A DNA stretch of 64,000 nucleotides from Candidatus Dormiibacter inghamiae (GCA_016464825.1 JAEKNQ010000021.1:1-64000), one strand, 5' to 3'; counted from the stretch's first letter, positions 39,703 through 48,089 are shown. The notes: generated by a model from the letters alone, not told the origin. Made by a program: numbers and translations.

Positions 39703-40356
39703 TCAGCCATGCTCCAGCAATTCAACGAGCGCGTCGGCGACGGCGCCGGGATCGGTCAGGAGGTGCAGGTGGTGACCGGGCAGGTGGACGACCGACCAAC
39801 CCCGGGCGCGCGCCTCGGCAGCCGGGGAGGCATACGCTTCGCTGAACCAGACGTAGCCGCAGGGCGCGTCGGGCCACCAGGCTGCCGCCGGCACCGCCTC
39901 CTCGAAGTAGACGAGGGGCAGATATGGGAGTTCAGCCGTGACGCGAGCGCGTTGAGCGTCCTCGGGGAGGAGCGAGCGCATAGTTTCTTTGCCCCACCAC
40001 TCCGACCAGGGCGGCAGCCGGTGGCGAGCCGCCATTGCGCGCAGCCGGGCCAGGAACTCCGGTGGAGCAACGGGCGTCGGCTCGGTCGGATGCGGCAAGC
40101 CGGCGTCGACGAAGAGGTAGCCGACTACTCGTGGGCGCAGCGAAGCGGCGATCTGTGGAAGCAGCGGTCCGGCGCTGCTGTGACCGACCAGCACCAGCTC
40201 GGCCGGTGCAGCGGGCGCGGCAGCGGCCGCCTGTTGGACGAAGTGTCGCCAGAGGGGAGGTGGCCCGTCGCCGGCTGCCAGCAGCGAAGGTATGACCACC
40301 GGCCAGCCTCGTTCCCGCAGAACGCTCCCCACCTCGCTCCAGGTCGCCGGGCCCAC
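39703..40356 (-). CDS. Alpha/beta hydrolase
   Basis: At least 217 residues. LVLVGHSSAGPLLPQIA carries the nucleophile elbow (G-H-S-S-A), YLFVDAGLPHPTEP the acidic region and HLPGHHLHLLTDP the catalytic His. Coding sequence clearly extends before GTG 40356: ARPTLILCHSPLVGPATWSEV is the first strand and oxyanion loop, opening right after the lysA stop behind AGGAGG (40410-40405). No ATG, GTG, TTG or CTG lies in that stretch, so the true start is non-standard or the gene is impaired. Substrate unknown. Two decayed copies are nearby. Confidence 0.72.
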   Translation of the reverse strand: MGPATWSEVGSVLRERGWPVVIPSLLAAGDGPPPLWRHFVQQAAAAAPAAPAELVLVGHSSAGPLLPQIAASLRPRVVGYLFVDAGLPHPTEPTPVAPPEFLARLRAMAARHRLPPWSEWWGKETMRSLLPEDAQRARVTAELPYLPLVYFEEAVPAAAWWPDAPCGYVWFSEAYASPAAEARARGWSVVHLPGHHLHLLTDPGAVADALVELLEHG

Positions 40357-40413
40357 GAGCGGGCTGTGACAGAGGATGAGCGTAGGCCTGGCCGCTGTCT
40401 CGTCCCTCCTGGG

Positions 40414-41697
40414 CTAGAGAATCTCGGCGGCCAGTAGATCGTCGTAAGTCTCCCGCCGGCGAATGAGGCGGTCCCGGCCGTCAGCGACCATCACCACCGC
40501 CGGGCGGGGCAGCCCGTTGTACTGGCTGGCCAGCGAGAGGCAATAGGCACCCACTGCTGGCATCGCCAGGATGTCGCCCTCGCGCACCTCGGGCAGCTGA
40601 GCGTCGCTGACCAGGATGTCCGTCGACTCGCAGTACTTGCCGGCGATCGTGACTGTCTCGGTTGGGCTGCCCTCAGGGTCCCCGGCCAGCAGCGGCTGGT
40701 AGCGCGCGCCGTAGAGCTTGGGCCGGATGTTGTCGCCCATCCCGCCGTCGACGGCGACGTAGCGACGGACGCCGGGAATGTCCTTGATCGAGCCGACTGT
40801 GTAGAGGGCGACGCCGGCCGGTCCGGCGATTGCCCGGCCGGGCTCCACGACCAGAGCCGGCTGGCGCAGCGAACGTAGGGCGGCGCCCCTCTCCAGGGCC
40901 GCCAGCAGCGTGCCGACGAACTGACTGGGCGTGGGCGGATCATCAGCGTCCGTGTAGGCGATGCCGAGGCCGCCGCCCGCGCCGAGCTTGTGCGGCTCGT
41001 AGCCCTGCTCGGCCCTGAGTTGGGCCAGGAGGTCGAGCATGATCTCCAGTGCCTGGACGTGACCGCGCAGATCGAAGATCTGCGAGCCGATGTGGGAGTG
41101 AAGCCCTTCGAGGTGGATCGAGTCCTGCGCCAGCGCCTCCTCCACTGCCGCGCGGGCGGCACCTGACTCGATCGAGAAACCGAACTTTGAGTCCAGCTGG
41201 CCGGTGGCGATGAAGGCGTGGGTCTGGGCGTCGACCCCCGGCGAGACACGCAGCAGGCAGCGCTGGCGGTGTCCAGCCGGCACTACCCGACGCAGCAGCT
41301 CGAAGTCATGGAAGCCATCGAGCACGAGCGTGGCGCCCGCAGCGAAGGCCGCTGCAACGTCTTCCTCGCTCTTGTTGTTGCCCAGAAAGTAGATCCGAGC
41401 GGTCGGATAACCAGCCCGCAGCGCTATGTGCAGCTCACCGGCGGAGACGACTTCGAGTCCCAAACCCTCGCTGGCGACTATGCGCAGAAAGCCTGGCGAG
41501 GCAAACGCCTTCGCCGAGTAGAGCACCTCGCCCCGCTTGCCCATCGCCGCCATGAACTCCTGGCAACGAGAGCGCACTGTGGCTTCGTCGTAGACGTAGA
41601 GCGGCGTGCCGTGACGCCGCGCCAGCTCGATCAGATCACAGCCGCCGATCTCCAGATGGCCGCGTTCGTTCACCCGGTGGCTGACCGGGAGCAGCAT
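40414..41697 (-). CDS. lysA: Diaminopimelate decarboxylase
   Basis: 427 residues. GTPLYVYDEATVRSRCQEF, EVLYSAKAFASPGFLRIV (PLP Lys), LEVVSAGELHIALRAG, LHSHIGSQIFDLRGH, GAGGGLGIAYTDAD, VVEPGRAIAGPAG, GGMGDNIRPKLYGARY and KYCESTDIL are all LysA motifs including the substrate-binding Cys-Glu. It makes lysine from meso-DAP, implying DAP-containing metabolism. Length is normal. The hydrolase follows immediately. Confidence 0.94.
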   Translation of the reverse strand: MLLPVSHRVNERGHLEIGGCDLIELARRHGTPLYVYDEATVRSRCQEFMAAMGKRGEVLYSAKAFASPGFLRIVASEGLGLEVVSAGELHIALRAGYPTARIYFLGNNKSEEDVAAAFAAGATLVLDGFHDFELLRRVVPAGHRQRCLLRVSPGVDAQTHAFIATGQLDSKFGFSIESGAARAAVEEALAQDSIHLEGLHSHIGSQIFDLRGHVQALEIMLDLLAQLRAEQGYEPHKLGAGGGLGIAYTDADDPPTPSQFVGTLLAALERGAALRSLRQPALVVEPGRAIAGPAGVALYTVGSIKDIPGVRRYVAVDGGMGDNIRPKLYGARYQPLLAGDPEGSPTETVTIAGKYCESTDILVSDAQLPEVREGDILAMPAVGAYCLSLASQYNGLPRPAVVMVADGRDRLIRRRETYDDLLAAEIL

Positions 41698-41721
41698 CAG
41701 CGAGCTGTGGCTAGGCTGGCG

Positions 41722-41952
41722 TCAGTGACCGCAGCCGCAGGCGCCGCCGCAGCAGCCACCGCCCGCCTGCGGCGCCATCGGCAGGCTGCGGGACTCGCTG
41801 GCGGCCCCGACAGCTGCAAAGCTCGAGACCTGGACTGAGGTGCGAAGCGACTCGCAGCTCGGGCAGACCTGCGAGCGGCCGCGCTCGGAGAAGGAGATCA
41901 GACGCTCGAAGCTGCCCTGGCAATCCTGACAGCGATACTCGTAGATCGGCAT
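41722..41952 (-). CDS. FmdB-family zinc-ribbon protein
   Basis: 76 residues: PIYEYRCQDCQGSFERLISF, VCPSCESLRTSVQVSSFAAV, and a Cys/Gly-rich tail GGGCCGGACGCGH. This is the FmdB regulatory zinc ribbon (CxxC twice), of unknown biochemical role. The extra CCGGACGC tail may bind another metal. ATG 41952 follows TAGAAT by 7 nt on the minus strand; that box lies inside the first codons of rsmG. Confidence 0.85.
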   Translation of the reverse strand: MPIYEYRCQDCQGSFERLISFSERGRSQVCPSCESLRTSVQVSSFAAVGAASESRSLPMAPQAGGGCCGGACGCGH

Positions 41953-41955
41953 GCA

Positions 41956-42588
41956 ATGGATTCTAAGCTCACCGCGTACATCCGCCTGCTCGCAGCCTGG
42001 CCCGGCGTGGCGAGCCGCCCAGATCGGGCGCTGGTTGAAGACAGCCTGGTGCTGCTGCCCCACCTGGACGGCGTGCGCAGCCTGATCGACGTCGGCTCCG
42101 GCGGTGGCATGCCAGGCCTTCCGCTCGCTCTGGCCCGGCCGGATCTGGCTGTGACGCTGCTGGAAGCGGAGCACAACAAGGCAGCCTTCCTGATCCACTG
42201 CGTCGCCACGCTGGAGGTGGTCAACGTGCGGGTGGTCTCCGAACGGGCGGAGACGGTCGCCCACACGAGCTTGCGGGAGAGCTTTGAGGTGGCCGCCTGT
42301 CGGGCGCTGGCCGCGCTGCCGGTGCTGGCTGAGCTATGCCTGCCGTTCGTCAGGATCGGGGGCCGGCTGCTGGCTCTGAAGTCCGGACCTGAGCCGGACG
42401 GCGGGGCAGTCGGCCTGCTGGGCGGAGGCCCGGTGACAGTGCTGCCGGCGGCGAGCGCCGCAAGGAGCGGCGGTGTCATCCTGGCGGTGAGCAAGCTGAG
42501 GCCGACGCCTGACAGCTTTCCACGCCGGCCGGGTCTGCCGAATCGGCGGCCACTGCACGCCCGAGGAGGCGGTGAGGACGGCGCGTAG
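41956..42588 (+). CDS. rsmG: 16S rRNA (guanine527-N7)-methyltransferase
   Basis: 210 residues. [57 protein letters not shown] is the SAM-binding motif I (DVGSGGGxPG), [11 protein letters not shown] motif II and [32 protein letters not shown] the GidB core (Arg in CRA). The enzyme sets streptomycin sensitivity by methylating G527. It diverges from fmdB with starts only 3 bp apart, and its end overlaps the thiG -10 box. Confidence 0.9.
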   Translation: MDSKLTAYIRLLAAWPGVASRPDRALVEDSLVLLPHLDGVRSLIDVGSGGGMPGLPLALARPDLAVTLLEAEHNKAAFLIHCVATLEVVNVRVVSERAETVAHTSLRESFEVAACRALAALPVLAELCLPFVRIGGRLLALKSGPEPDGGAVGLLGGGPVTVLPAASAARSGGVILAVSKLRPTPDSFPRRPGLPNRRPLHARGGGEDGA

Positions 42589-42591
42589 AGT
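42586..42591 (+). promoter_or_regulatory. TAGAGT -10 box for the thi operon, inside the rsmG stop
   Basis: TAGAGT begins with the rsmG stop codon TAG and is 7 nt before GTG 42599. No TPP riboswitch (no CUGAGA-type core) is seen upstream, and a leaderless transcript would leave no room for one. Confidence 0.5.
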
Positions 42592-42598
42592 TGAAAGC

Positions 42599-43393
42599 GT
42601 GGCCATCGCGGTTGAAACTGATTCCCTAGTCATCGCCGGAGTCGAGCTCCGTTCGCGGCTGTTCTTGGGCACTGGCAAATACAGCTCTGACGCGGAGATG
42701 GTCGCCGCCCTGGAGGCGTCGGGCGCTGAGCTGATCACCGTTGCACTACGTCGCCTCGACCTTGATGACCCCAACCGGAAGACGATCCTCGACGCGATCG
42801 ACTGGCAGCGTTACCGCATCCTGCCCAACACTGCGGGCTGCCAGACCGCCGAAGAGGCGATCCGGATTGCTCGTCTGGCGCGTTCGATGGGGCTCTCGGA
42901 CTGGGTCAAGCTCGAGGTCATCCCCGATCCGCGCTACCTCCTGCCCGATCCCATCGAGACGCTGCTGGCGGCTGAGGCGCTGGTCAAAGACGGGTTCACG
43001 GTTCTGCCCTATATCAACGCCGACCCGATCCTGGCGCGGCGCCTGGAGGCGGTTGGCTGCGCGACGGTCATGCCGCTCGGCTCGCCCATCGGCTCGGGGC
43101 AGGGATTGGTCAGCCAGCGCCAGATCGAGCTGATCATCGAAGCTGCCGGCGTCCCGGTCGTCGTCGATGCGGGCATTGGCTCGGCAAGCGATGCCGCACT
43201 CGCGATGGAGCTCGGCGCTGACGCGGTCCTGGTCAACACGGCGGTGGCCAAGGCGGAGAAGCCGGTCCTGATGGCGGAAGCGATCGCGCAGGGAGTGGTG
43301 GCGGGCCGCAAGAGCTACCTGGCCGGGCGGATTCCACGCCGCTCGGAGGCTGCCGCCAGCTCACCCACCAGTGGGGTATCGCGGCGCTCGTAA
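42599..43393 (+). CDS. thiG: Thiazole synthase
   Basis: About 264 residues from GTG 42599. [95 protein letters not shown]-like, and [43 protein letters not shown] cover the family with the Schiff-base Lys (KLEVI). It builds the thiazole ring of thiamin from DXP, glycine imine and ThiS thiocarboxylate. A frame extending to 42572 is discounted. Confidence 0.94.
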   Translation: MAIAVETDSLVIAGVELRSRLFLGTGKYSSDAEMVAALEASGAELITVALRRLDLDDPNRKTILDAIDWQRYRILPNTAGCQTAEEAIRIARLARSMGLSDWVKLEVIPDPRYLLPDPIETLLAAEALVKDGFTVLPYINADPILARRLEAVGCATVMPLGSPIGSGQGLVSQRQIELIIEAAGVPVVVDAGIGSASDAALAMELGADAVLVNTAVAKAEKPVLMAEAIAQGVVAGRKSYLAGRIPRRSEAAASSPTSGVSRRS

Positions 43394-43404
43394 CCCCAGT
43401 CGCG

Positions 43405-43923
43405 CTGGCCCTGGTCAGCAATGCCGAGAGTGGACTCCAGGCGGTTCGGCGAAGCGCCACCATGCTCCTCCTGCGGGCGCCCGAGCTCAGCATGCGTCAG
43501 GTGGAAATGGAGCTGAGACGCCTCGTGGACGCTTCGCCAGTGCCGGTGCTCGCCCATTCTCGGTGCGATGTGGCGCTCGCGGTGGGCGCCGCCGGAGTGC
43601 AGCTGCCTGAGGTTGACATTCCAACTGTCGACGCGCGAACCCTGCTGGGGCCAGACCGGCTGCTCGGCCGCTCGGTGCACAGCCTGGCGGCGGCCAAGCG
43701 GGCAGAGTCCGAGGGAGCGGATTACGTGGTGTACGGCCCTGTGTTTCCCACCGCTTCACATCCCGGCCGAGCGGCCGTAGGACTTGGGGCTCTGCGGGAC
43801 GTCTGCCTGGACTTGCGCATCCCCGTGCTGGCGATCGGTGGCGTCGACGACATGCGCAGCCAGGAATGCCTGGCGGCCGGAGCCCAGGGGTTCGCGGCCA
43901 TCGGCTACTTTCAACGGAGATGA
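43405..43923 (+). CDS. tenI: TenI/ThiE-family protein, probably thiazole tautomerase
   Basis: About 172 residues. PVPVLAHSRCDVALAVGAAGVQLPEVDIPTVDARTLLGPDRLLGRSVHSLAAAKRAESEGADYVVYGPVFPTASHPG and VLAIGGVDDMRSQECLAAGAQGFAAIGYF are the ThiE/TenI barrel. Where ThiE has Q-x-R-E-K for pyrophosphate binding, the sequence reads LLLRAPEL, as in TenI. Next to thiG/thiS this favours thiazole tautomerase. The open frame and conserved LALVSNAES strand start before ATG 43462; CTG 43405 is one possibility. Ends in ATGA with thiS. Confidence 0.82.
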   Translation: MALVSNAESGLQAVRRSATMLLLRAPELSMRQVEMELRRLVDASPVPVLAHSRCDVALAVGAAGVQLPEVDIPTVDARTLLGPDRLLGRSVHSLAAAKRAESEGADYVVYGPVFPTASHPGRAAVGLGALRDVCLDLRIPVLAIGGVDDMRSQECLAAGAQGFAAIGYFQRR

Positions 43924-44126
43924 ACCTTCGCGTCAACGGGAAGGACGTCGAACTGCCCGGCCCGATCTCCCTCCTTGATTACATCACGGGCTTGGGCGTG
44001 GACCCGCGGGCAGTGGCGGTCGAGCTGAACGGCGAGATTGTCGCCCGCGAGAGCTACACCGAGCTGACGCTCAGCGAGGGCGACCGGCTGGAGATAGTGC
44101 GCATGGTGGGCGGTGGCTGCCGATGA
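43920..44126 (+). CDS. thiS: Sulfur carrier protein ThiS with two residues after GlyGly
   Basis: 68 residues. LRVNGKDVELPGPISLLDYITGLGVDPRAVAVELNGEIVARESYTELTLSEGDRLEIVRMVGGG is a complete ThiS ubiquitin-like fold. Normally the chain ends at GG, which is adenylated and thiocarboxylated; here Cys-Arg follow before TGA. Some bacterial carriers (QbsE, ending GGCF) need a JAMM protease to trim such a tail. ATGA overlaps the AlkZ-like gene. Confidence 0.92.
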   Translation: MNLRVNGKDVELPGPISLLDYITGLGVDPRAVAVELNGEIVARESYTELTLSEGDRLEIVRMVGGGCR

Positions 44127-45241
44127 AGCTGACTTGGAATCGCGTTTTCGCGTGGCGGATGCGCCGCCAGTTCCTCGACCGGCCGATGGGTATCGACACG
44201 CTCGACGTCGTGCGTCGCCTGTGTGGTGTCCAGGCGCAGGTGGCCTCGTCGGCTGCACTGGCAGTAGCCGTACGCCTGGCGAGTCCGGTGCGGGGGGACC
44301 TCGCCCAGGCTCTTTCCGATCGCAAGCTGGTCAAGACCTGGGCGATGCGAGGCACGCTCCACGTCCTCCCCGCGGACGACGCAGCCGCCTATCTCTCCCT
44401 GCTTGCGGCCACCAAAGCCTGGGAGTCGGCCGCGTGGCAACGTGCGTTCGTCGACTTAGAGCAACTGGCAGCGATTACTCAGGCGGCGTGCGCGGCGCTC
44501 GACGGCAAGGTTCTCAACCGGGAGGAGCTGACCGCCGAGATCGTGAACCGTACCGGCGACCCCTCCCTCGGCGAGCAGCTTTCCTCAGGCTGGGGCGCGG
44601 TGCTGAAGCCGCTCGCCTGGCAGGGCTACCTCTGCCACGGCCCGAGTCAAGGCAACCGGGTCTCGTTCACCAGGCTGGACACCTGGCTCTCAGGCTGGCA
44701 GGGCCTGCCGGAACCCGATGAGGCGGCCCGGATGGTGCTCCCGGCATATCTGGCTGCTCACGGACCGGGATCGATCGAGGTATTCGACCAATGGCTCACC
44801 CGTGGGAGGTCCAAAAAGGCACTGCTGCGGGATGCAACAACCGCTCTGGTCGAGTCCGGCGTCCTCGTTAAGGTCGACGTCGAGGGAATGCCGGCATACG
44901 CCAGAGCCTGCGATGTTGACGCGATTGCCACCGCCCTACCGTTCAGTGAGGTCCGGCTCCTGCCGGCGTTCGACCAGTACGTCCTCGGCGCAGGCACTAA
45001 CAACACCCAGCTGATCCCTGCCCACCGGCATCAGCTGATCAGCCGAACGGCAGGCTGGATCTCACCGGTTGTCGTGGCCGAGGGACGCGTGGCCGGCACC
45101 TGGGACGTCGCGGGAACCACCCTGCAGGTGGTCCTGTTCAAGCAGTCCGGACCGGTCCCGCACGCGGAGATCGAGACGGAGGCGGCCCGCATCGGCACGT
45201 ACAGCGGGACCGACCTCACGCTATCGGTGCGCACCGATTGA
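44123..45241 (+). CDS. Winged-helix DNA glycosylase-like protein (AlkZ/DUF1006 family), copy 2
   Basis: 372 residues. RLCGVQAQVASSAALAVAVRL holds the Q-x-Q motif, KTWAMRGTLHVLPADDAAAYLSL the first winged helix, RLLPAFDQYVLGAG and TAGWISPVVVAEGRVAGTWDV the C-terminal part. It is only distantly similar to the copy at 29536, and lacks Asp after QAQ (Val instead). Start overlaps thiS as ATGA, so it is co-translated with the thiamin genes, perhaps only by chance of position. Confidence 0.78.
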   Translation: MKLTWNRVFAWRMRRQFLDRPMGIDTLDVVRRLCGVQAQVASSAALAVAVRLASPVRGDLAQALSDRKLVKTWAMRGTLHVLPADDAAAYLSLLAATKAWESAAWQRAFVDLEQLAAITQAACAALDGKVLNREELTAEIVNRTGDPSLGEQLSSGWGAVLKPLAWQGYLCHGPSQGNRVSFTRLDTWLSGWQGLPEPDEAARMVLPAYLAAHGPGSIEVFDQWLTRGRSKKALLRDATTALVESGVLVKVDVEGMPAYARACDVDAIATALPFSEVRLLPAFDQYVLGAGTNNTQLIPAHRHQLISRTAGWISPVVVAEGRVAGTWDVAGTTLQVVLFKQSGPVPHAEIETEAARIGTYSGTDLTLSVRTD

Positions 45242-45301
45242 GCGACTGACAGCGCGGTCCAGGGGATTATCAGGCCGCTGACGAGAGTGACTTCGAAACC
45301 G

Positions 45302-46792
45302 TCAGTAGCCGAGTTTCCGCAGCGCCTCATCGGCCGCCGCCCGGTCGCTCCAAGGCAGCGCTCCCTCAGCCGTAATCATCGTCTGCTCGTGCCCCTTGCC
45401 GGCCAGCAGCACTGCGTCGCCAGGCCGAGCCAGGCTCAGCGCCCGGCGGATGGCGGCCTCACGGTCAGGCTCCACTTCGTAGTCCCTGCCCCGGCGGCGG
45501 CCGGTGACCCCGCTTTCCACCTGTCGCGTGATCGCTGCAGGATCCTCCTGCACTGGGTCGTCAGTAGTTATCACGAACCAGTCGGCGCCCTGGGCTGCGG
45601 CCCTGCCCATCCCCGGCCGGTCGTGGTCAGACCGACCAGTGCTGCCAAATACGAGCAGGATGCGCCCCCGCGTTAGTTGCCGCAGCTCCGCGAGCACCTG
45701 GCTCAGCGACCCGGCAGCATGGGCGTAGTCGACATAGACAGCAAACGGCTGGCCCAAACTCACCTGCTCCAGCCTGCCGGGGACGCCCGGAAAGCTTCGC
45801 AGTCCCTCCGCCAGTGCGTCGACGTCTGCCCCCGTGAGCGCCTGGCAGAGAGCAGCCGCCGCCAGCGCATTGGCAACATTGAACCGCCCGACCAGCGGCA
45901 GCCGCGCCTCCGCCCGCTGACCAGCGACTGAGAGCCAGAAGGAGGTGCCGGCGGGTGCCGGCCGGAGGTCGTGGGCGCTCACATCCGCCAGCGTGTCGAT
46001 GGCCCAGGTCAGCTGCCGCTCGATGGGGAGGTCGCGCAGGTATCGCAGAGCGGCGGTGTCAGCGAGGTTGAGCACTGCCGTCTTGGCGACTCCTTTCGGG
46101 TAGGCGGAAGCGCACAGCTCGATCAGCCGGCCCTTCGTCTGCAGGTAGTCGGCCCATGTCCGGTGGTACTCAAGATGGTCGTGTCCAACGTTGGTGACCG
46201 CTACCGCGTCGAAGTCACAGGCGGAGACACGTCCCTGGTCCAGAGCGTGCGAGCTGACTTCCAGCACCGCTGCTGAGCGGCCAGCCCCAATCATCGCCTG
46301 CAGGGCCTCTTGCACCTGCGGAGCCTCGAGCGTCGTCTTGCCCGAAGCGTTGACAGAGACACCCCCTGCGCCAGCCTGCCCGACAGTGGAGAGATAGCCG
46401 GCCGGCTGGCGACATGCGTTGAACAGGTGCGCAGTCAGGTGGGTCACAGAGGTCTTGCCGTCAGTGCCGGTGACACCGGCCATCAGAAGCCGCCGCGCGG
46501 GCCTGCCGAGCAGCTCCGCGGCCAGCTCGCCTAGCGCCCAGCGGGTCTCCGGCAGCAGCAGCTGCGGCACCGTCGAGGGCAGCTCCAGTGTCCTCTCCCC
46601 GGCCACTGCGGCGCCCTTGTCGGCAGCTGCCCCCGCGTAGTCGTGGCCATCCACACGCAGGCCTTTTAGCGCTACGAAGAGCGCCCCCGACCGGGCCTGG
46701 CGCGAGTCCTGGATCACAGCGTCGATCACGGTGGCCCCGCCGCACAGGACCCGAGCGCCGGGCACCGCAGCAGCCAGTTGGGAGAGCAGCAT
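45302..46792 (-). CDS. murE: UDP-N-acetylmuramyl-tripeptide synthetase (Mur ligase)
   Basis: About 496 residues from ATG 46792. DSRQARSGALFVALKG, AGVTGTDGKTSVTHL (P-loop; Asp in place of the usual Asn), EVSSHALDQGRV, TNVGHDHLEYH, PLVGRFNVANALAA, VDYAHAAGSL, LVFGSTGRSDHDRPGMG are Mur ligase motifs. The DNPR motif that reads meso-DAP is altered to DDPVQEDP, so the third amino acid cannot be predicted safely. It adds residue 3 to the muropeptide. It diverges from folP by 19 bp. Confidence 0.9.
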   Translation of the reverse strand: MLLSQLAAAVPGARVLCGGATVIDAVIQDSRQARSGALFVALKGLRVDGHDYAGAAADKGAAVAGERTLELPSTVPQLLLPETRWALGELAAELLGRPARRLLMAGVTGTDGKTSVTHLTAHLFNACRQPAGYLSTVGQAGAGGVSVNASGKTTLEAPQVQEALQAMIGAGRSAAVLEVSSHALDQGRVSACDFDAVAVTNVGHDHLEYHRTWADYLQTKGRLIELCASAYPKGVAKTAVLNLADTAALRYLRDLPIERQLTWAIDTLADVSAHDLRPAPAGTSFWLSVAGQRAEARLPLVGRFNVANALAAAALCQALTGADVDALAEGLRSFPGVPGRLEQVSLGQPFAVYVDYAHAAGSLSQVLAELRQLTRGRILLVFGSTGRSDHDRPGMGRAAAQGADWFVITTDDPVQEDPAAITRQVESGVTGRRRGRDYEVEPDREAAIRRALSLARPGDAVLLAGKGHEQTMITAEGALPWSDRAAADEALRKLGY

Positions 46793-46811
46793 CGGTCTAT
46801 AAGTGAACGCT

Positions 46812-47591
46812 ATGAGGCCGAAGCGAGTGCTGGTCATGGGCATCGTCAACGTGACCCCTGACTCCTTCAGCGGGGACGGCATTATGGCGGCCGAGGCCGC
46901 GGTGGCCCATGGCCTAGCGCTGGCTCGCGAGGGGGCCGACATCCTTGACGTGGGCGGCGAATCCACCCGACCCGGTCATCAACCAGTCGCCGACGGCGAG
47001 GAGATGCGGCGCATACTGCCAGTCGTCGAGGCTCTTGCCGGCCTCGGCCTCAAGGTTTCCATCGACACCACCAAGCGGGCGGTCGCGGCGGCTGCGCTGG
47101 CGGCAGGCGCTCGCATGGTCAACGACGTCTGGGGTCTGCAGCGCTCGCCGGAGCTGGCGGGGCTGGCAGCTGAACACCGTGCCGAGCTCGTCGTCATGCA
47201 CAACCAGGAGGGGACTCACTACGGGCAGGACCTGATGGCAGAGATCAAGCGCAGCCTGCGCGAATCACTACGCCTGGCGGAGGCGGCCGGCCAGCCGCTT
47301 GAGCGCACCTGGGTCGATCCCGGCATCGGCTTTGGCAAGCTGGCCTTTCACAACGTCGAGGTGCTGCGGCGCTTGGCGGAGCTGCACGAGCTGGGGCAGC
47401 CCATCTTGCTGGGCGCCTCCCGCAAATCCTTCCTGGAGCGGGTCTTCGGCCAACCGCTCTCGATGCGAGCCTGGGGCACAGCTGCCACCGTCGCCGCCGG
47501 CGTGCTGCGCGGCGTGAGCATGGTCCGCGTCCATGACGTGAAGGAGATGCTGGCCGTCGTTCGGGTGGCCGAGGCGCTCCGCCAGCCATGA
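46812..47591 (+). CDS. folP: Dihydropteroate synthase
   Basis: About 259 residues. VMGIVNVTPDSFSGDG is the pterin-binding N-terminal motif, DILDVGGESTRPGHQPV the second loop, KVSIDTTKRAVAAAAL, MVNDVWGLQ, VDPGIGFGKLAFHNVEVLRRL and ILLGASRKSFLERVFG, plus SMVRVHDVKEM. It joins pABA to the pterin in folate synthesis and is the sulfonamide target. ATG 46812 is used; GTG 46803 is possible. Coupled to folK by ATGA; folB is absent. Confidence 0.94.
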   Translation: MRPKRVLVMGIVNVTPDSFSGDGIMAAEAAVAHGLALAREGADILDVGGESTRPGHQPVADGEEMRRILPVVEALAGLGLKVSIDTTKRAVAAAALAAGARMVNDVWGLQRSPELAGLAAEHRAELVVMHNQEGTHYGQDLMAEIKRSLRESLRLAEAAGQPLERTWVDPGIGFGKLAFHNVEVLRRLAELHELGQPILLGASRKSFLERVFGQPLSMRAWGTAATVAAGVLRGVSMVRVHDVKEMLAVVRVAEALRQP

Positions 47592-48001
47592 CAGTCGCCT
47601 ACCTTGGCCTCGGCTCCAATCTGGGCAACCGGGCCGAGCACCTGGCCCACGCCCGGCGGCTGCTGGTCGAACGAGGCGCCCAGATCGTGCGGGCCAGCAG
47701 CGTTATCGAAACGGAGCCTTGGGGAGTGCGCGAGCAGCCAACCTTCTTGAACCAGGTGTTGGAGGTGGAGTGGTGTACTGACGCGCGCAGCCTGCTGCTG
47801 CTGGCCCAGGCAGTTGAGGCTCAGGTCGGGCGAAGTCGGACCCACCCTTGGGGACCGCGCGAGATCGACGTGGACATCCTTCTCTTCGGCAGCGAGCGGA
47901 TCGCGGAGCCCGGCCTGCAGATACCCCATCCCCGGCTGCGGGAACGGGAGTTCGTCCTGCGCTCACTGCGGGAGCTTGGCGTTCCGCCGCCCGCCGGCTG
48001 A
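47588..48001 (+). CDS. folK: 2-amino-4-hydroxy-6-hydroxymethyldihydropteridine pyrophosphokinase
   Basis: 137 residues. YLGLGSNLGNRAEHLAHARRLL, SSVIETEPWGVREQPTFLNQVLEVE, and GRSRTHPWGPREIDVDILLFGSERI with the catalytic D-x-D, then IPHPRLREREFVLRSL, cover the whole HPPK fold. It supplies the pyrophosphorylated pterin for FolP. Direct operon with folP. Confidence 0.94.
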   Translation: MTVAYLGLGSNLGNRAEHLAHARRLLVERGAQIVRASSVIETEPWGVREQPTFLNQVLEVEWCTDARSLLLLAQAVEAQVGRSRTHPWGPREIDVDILLFGSERIAEPGLQIPHPRLREREFVLRSLRELGVPPPAG

Positions 48002-48026
48002 ACGACGCCAGCACATACTGTCAAAA

Positions 48027-48089
48027 GTGAGCCGGCACGAGCAGGATTGGGGTTCTGAGGCGCTCGATCAAGAGGTGACGGCGGCGTGA
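48027..48089 (+). CDS. 20-residue leader ORF before a glycosyltransferase gene
   Basis: GTG 48027 follows CATACT (48014-48019) by 7 nt and encodes V-S-R-H-E-Q-D-W-G-S-E-A-L-D-Q-E-V-T-A-A before a TGA that overlaps the next GTG (GTGA). It resembles the eight-codon ORF at 35653: a leaderless mini-ORF that hands ribosomes to the main gene. The peptide is not recognised. Confidence 0.4.
   Translation: MSRHEQDWGSEALDQEVTAA

Noticed and set aside
42541-42598. TPP riboswitch upstream of thiG
   Set aside because: No CUGAGA/ACCUGA core and the transcript appears leaderless.
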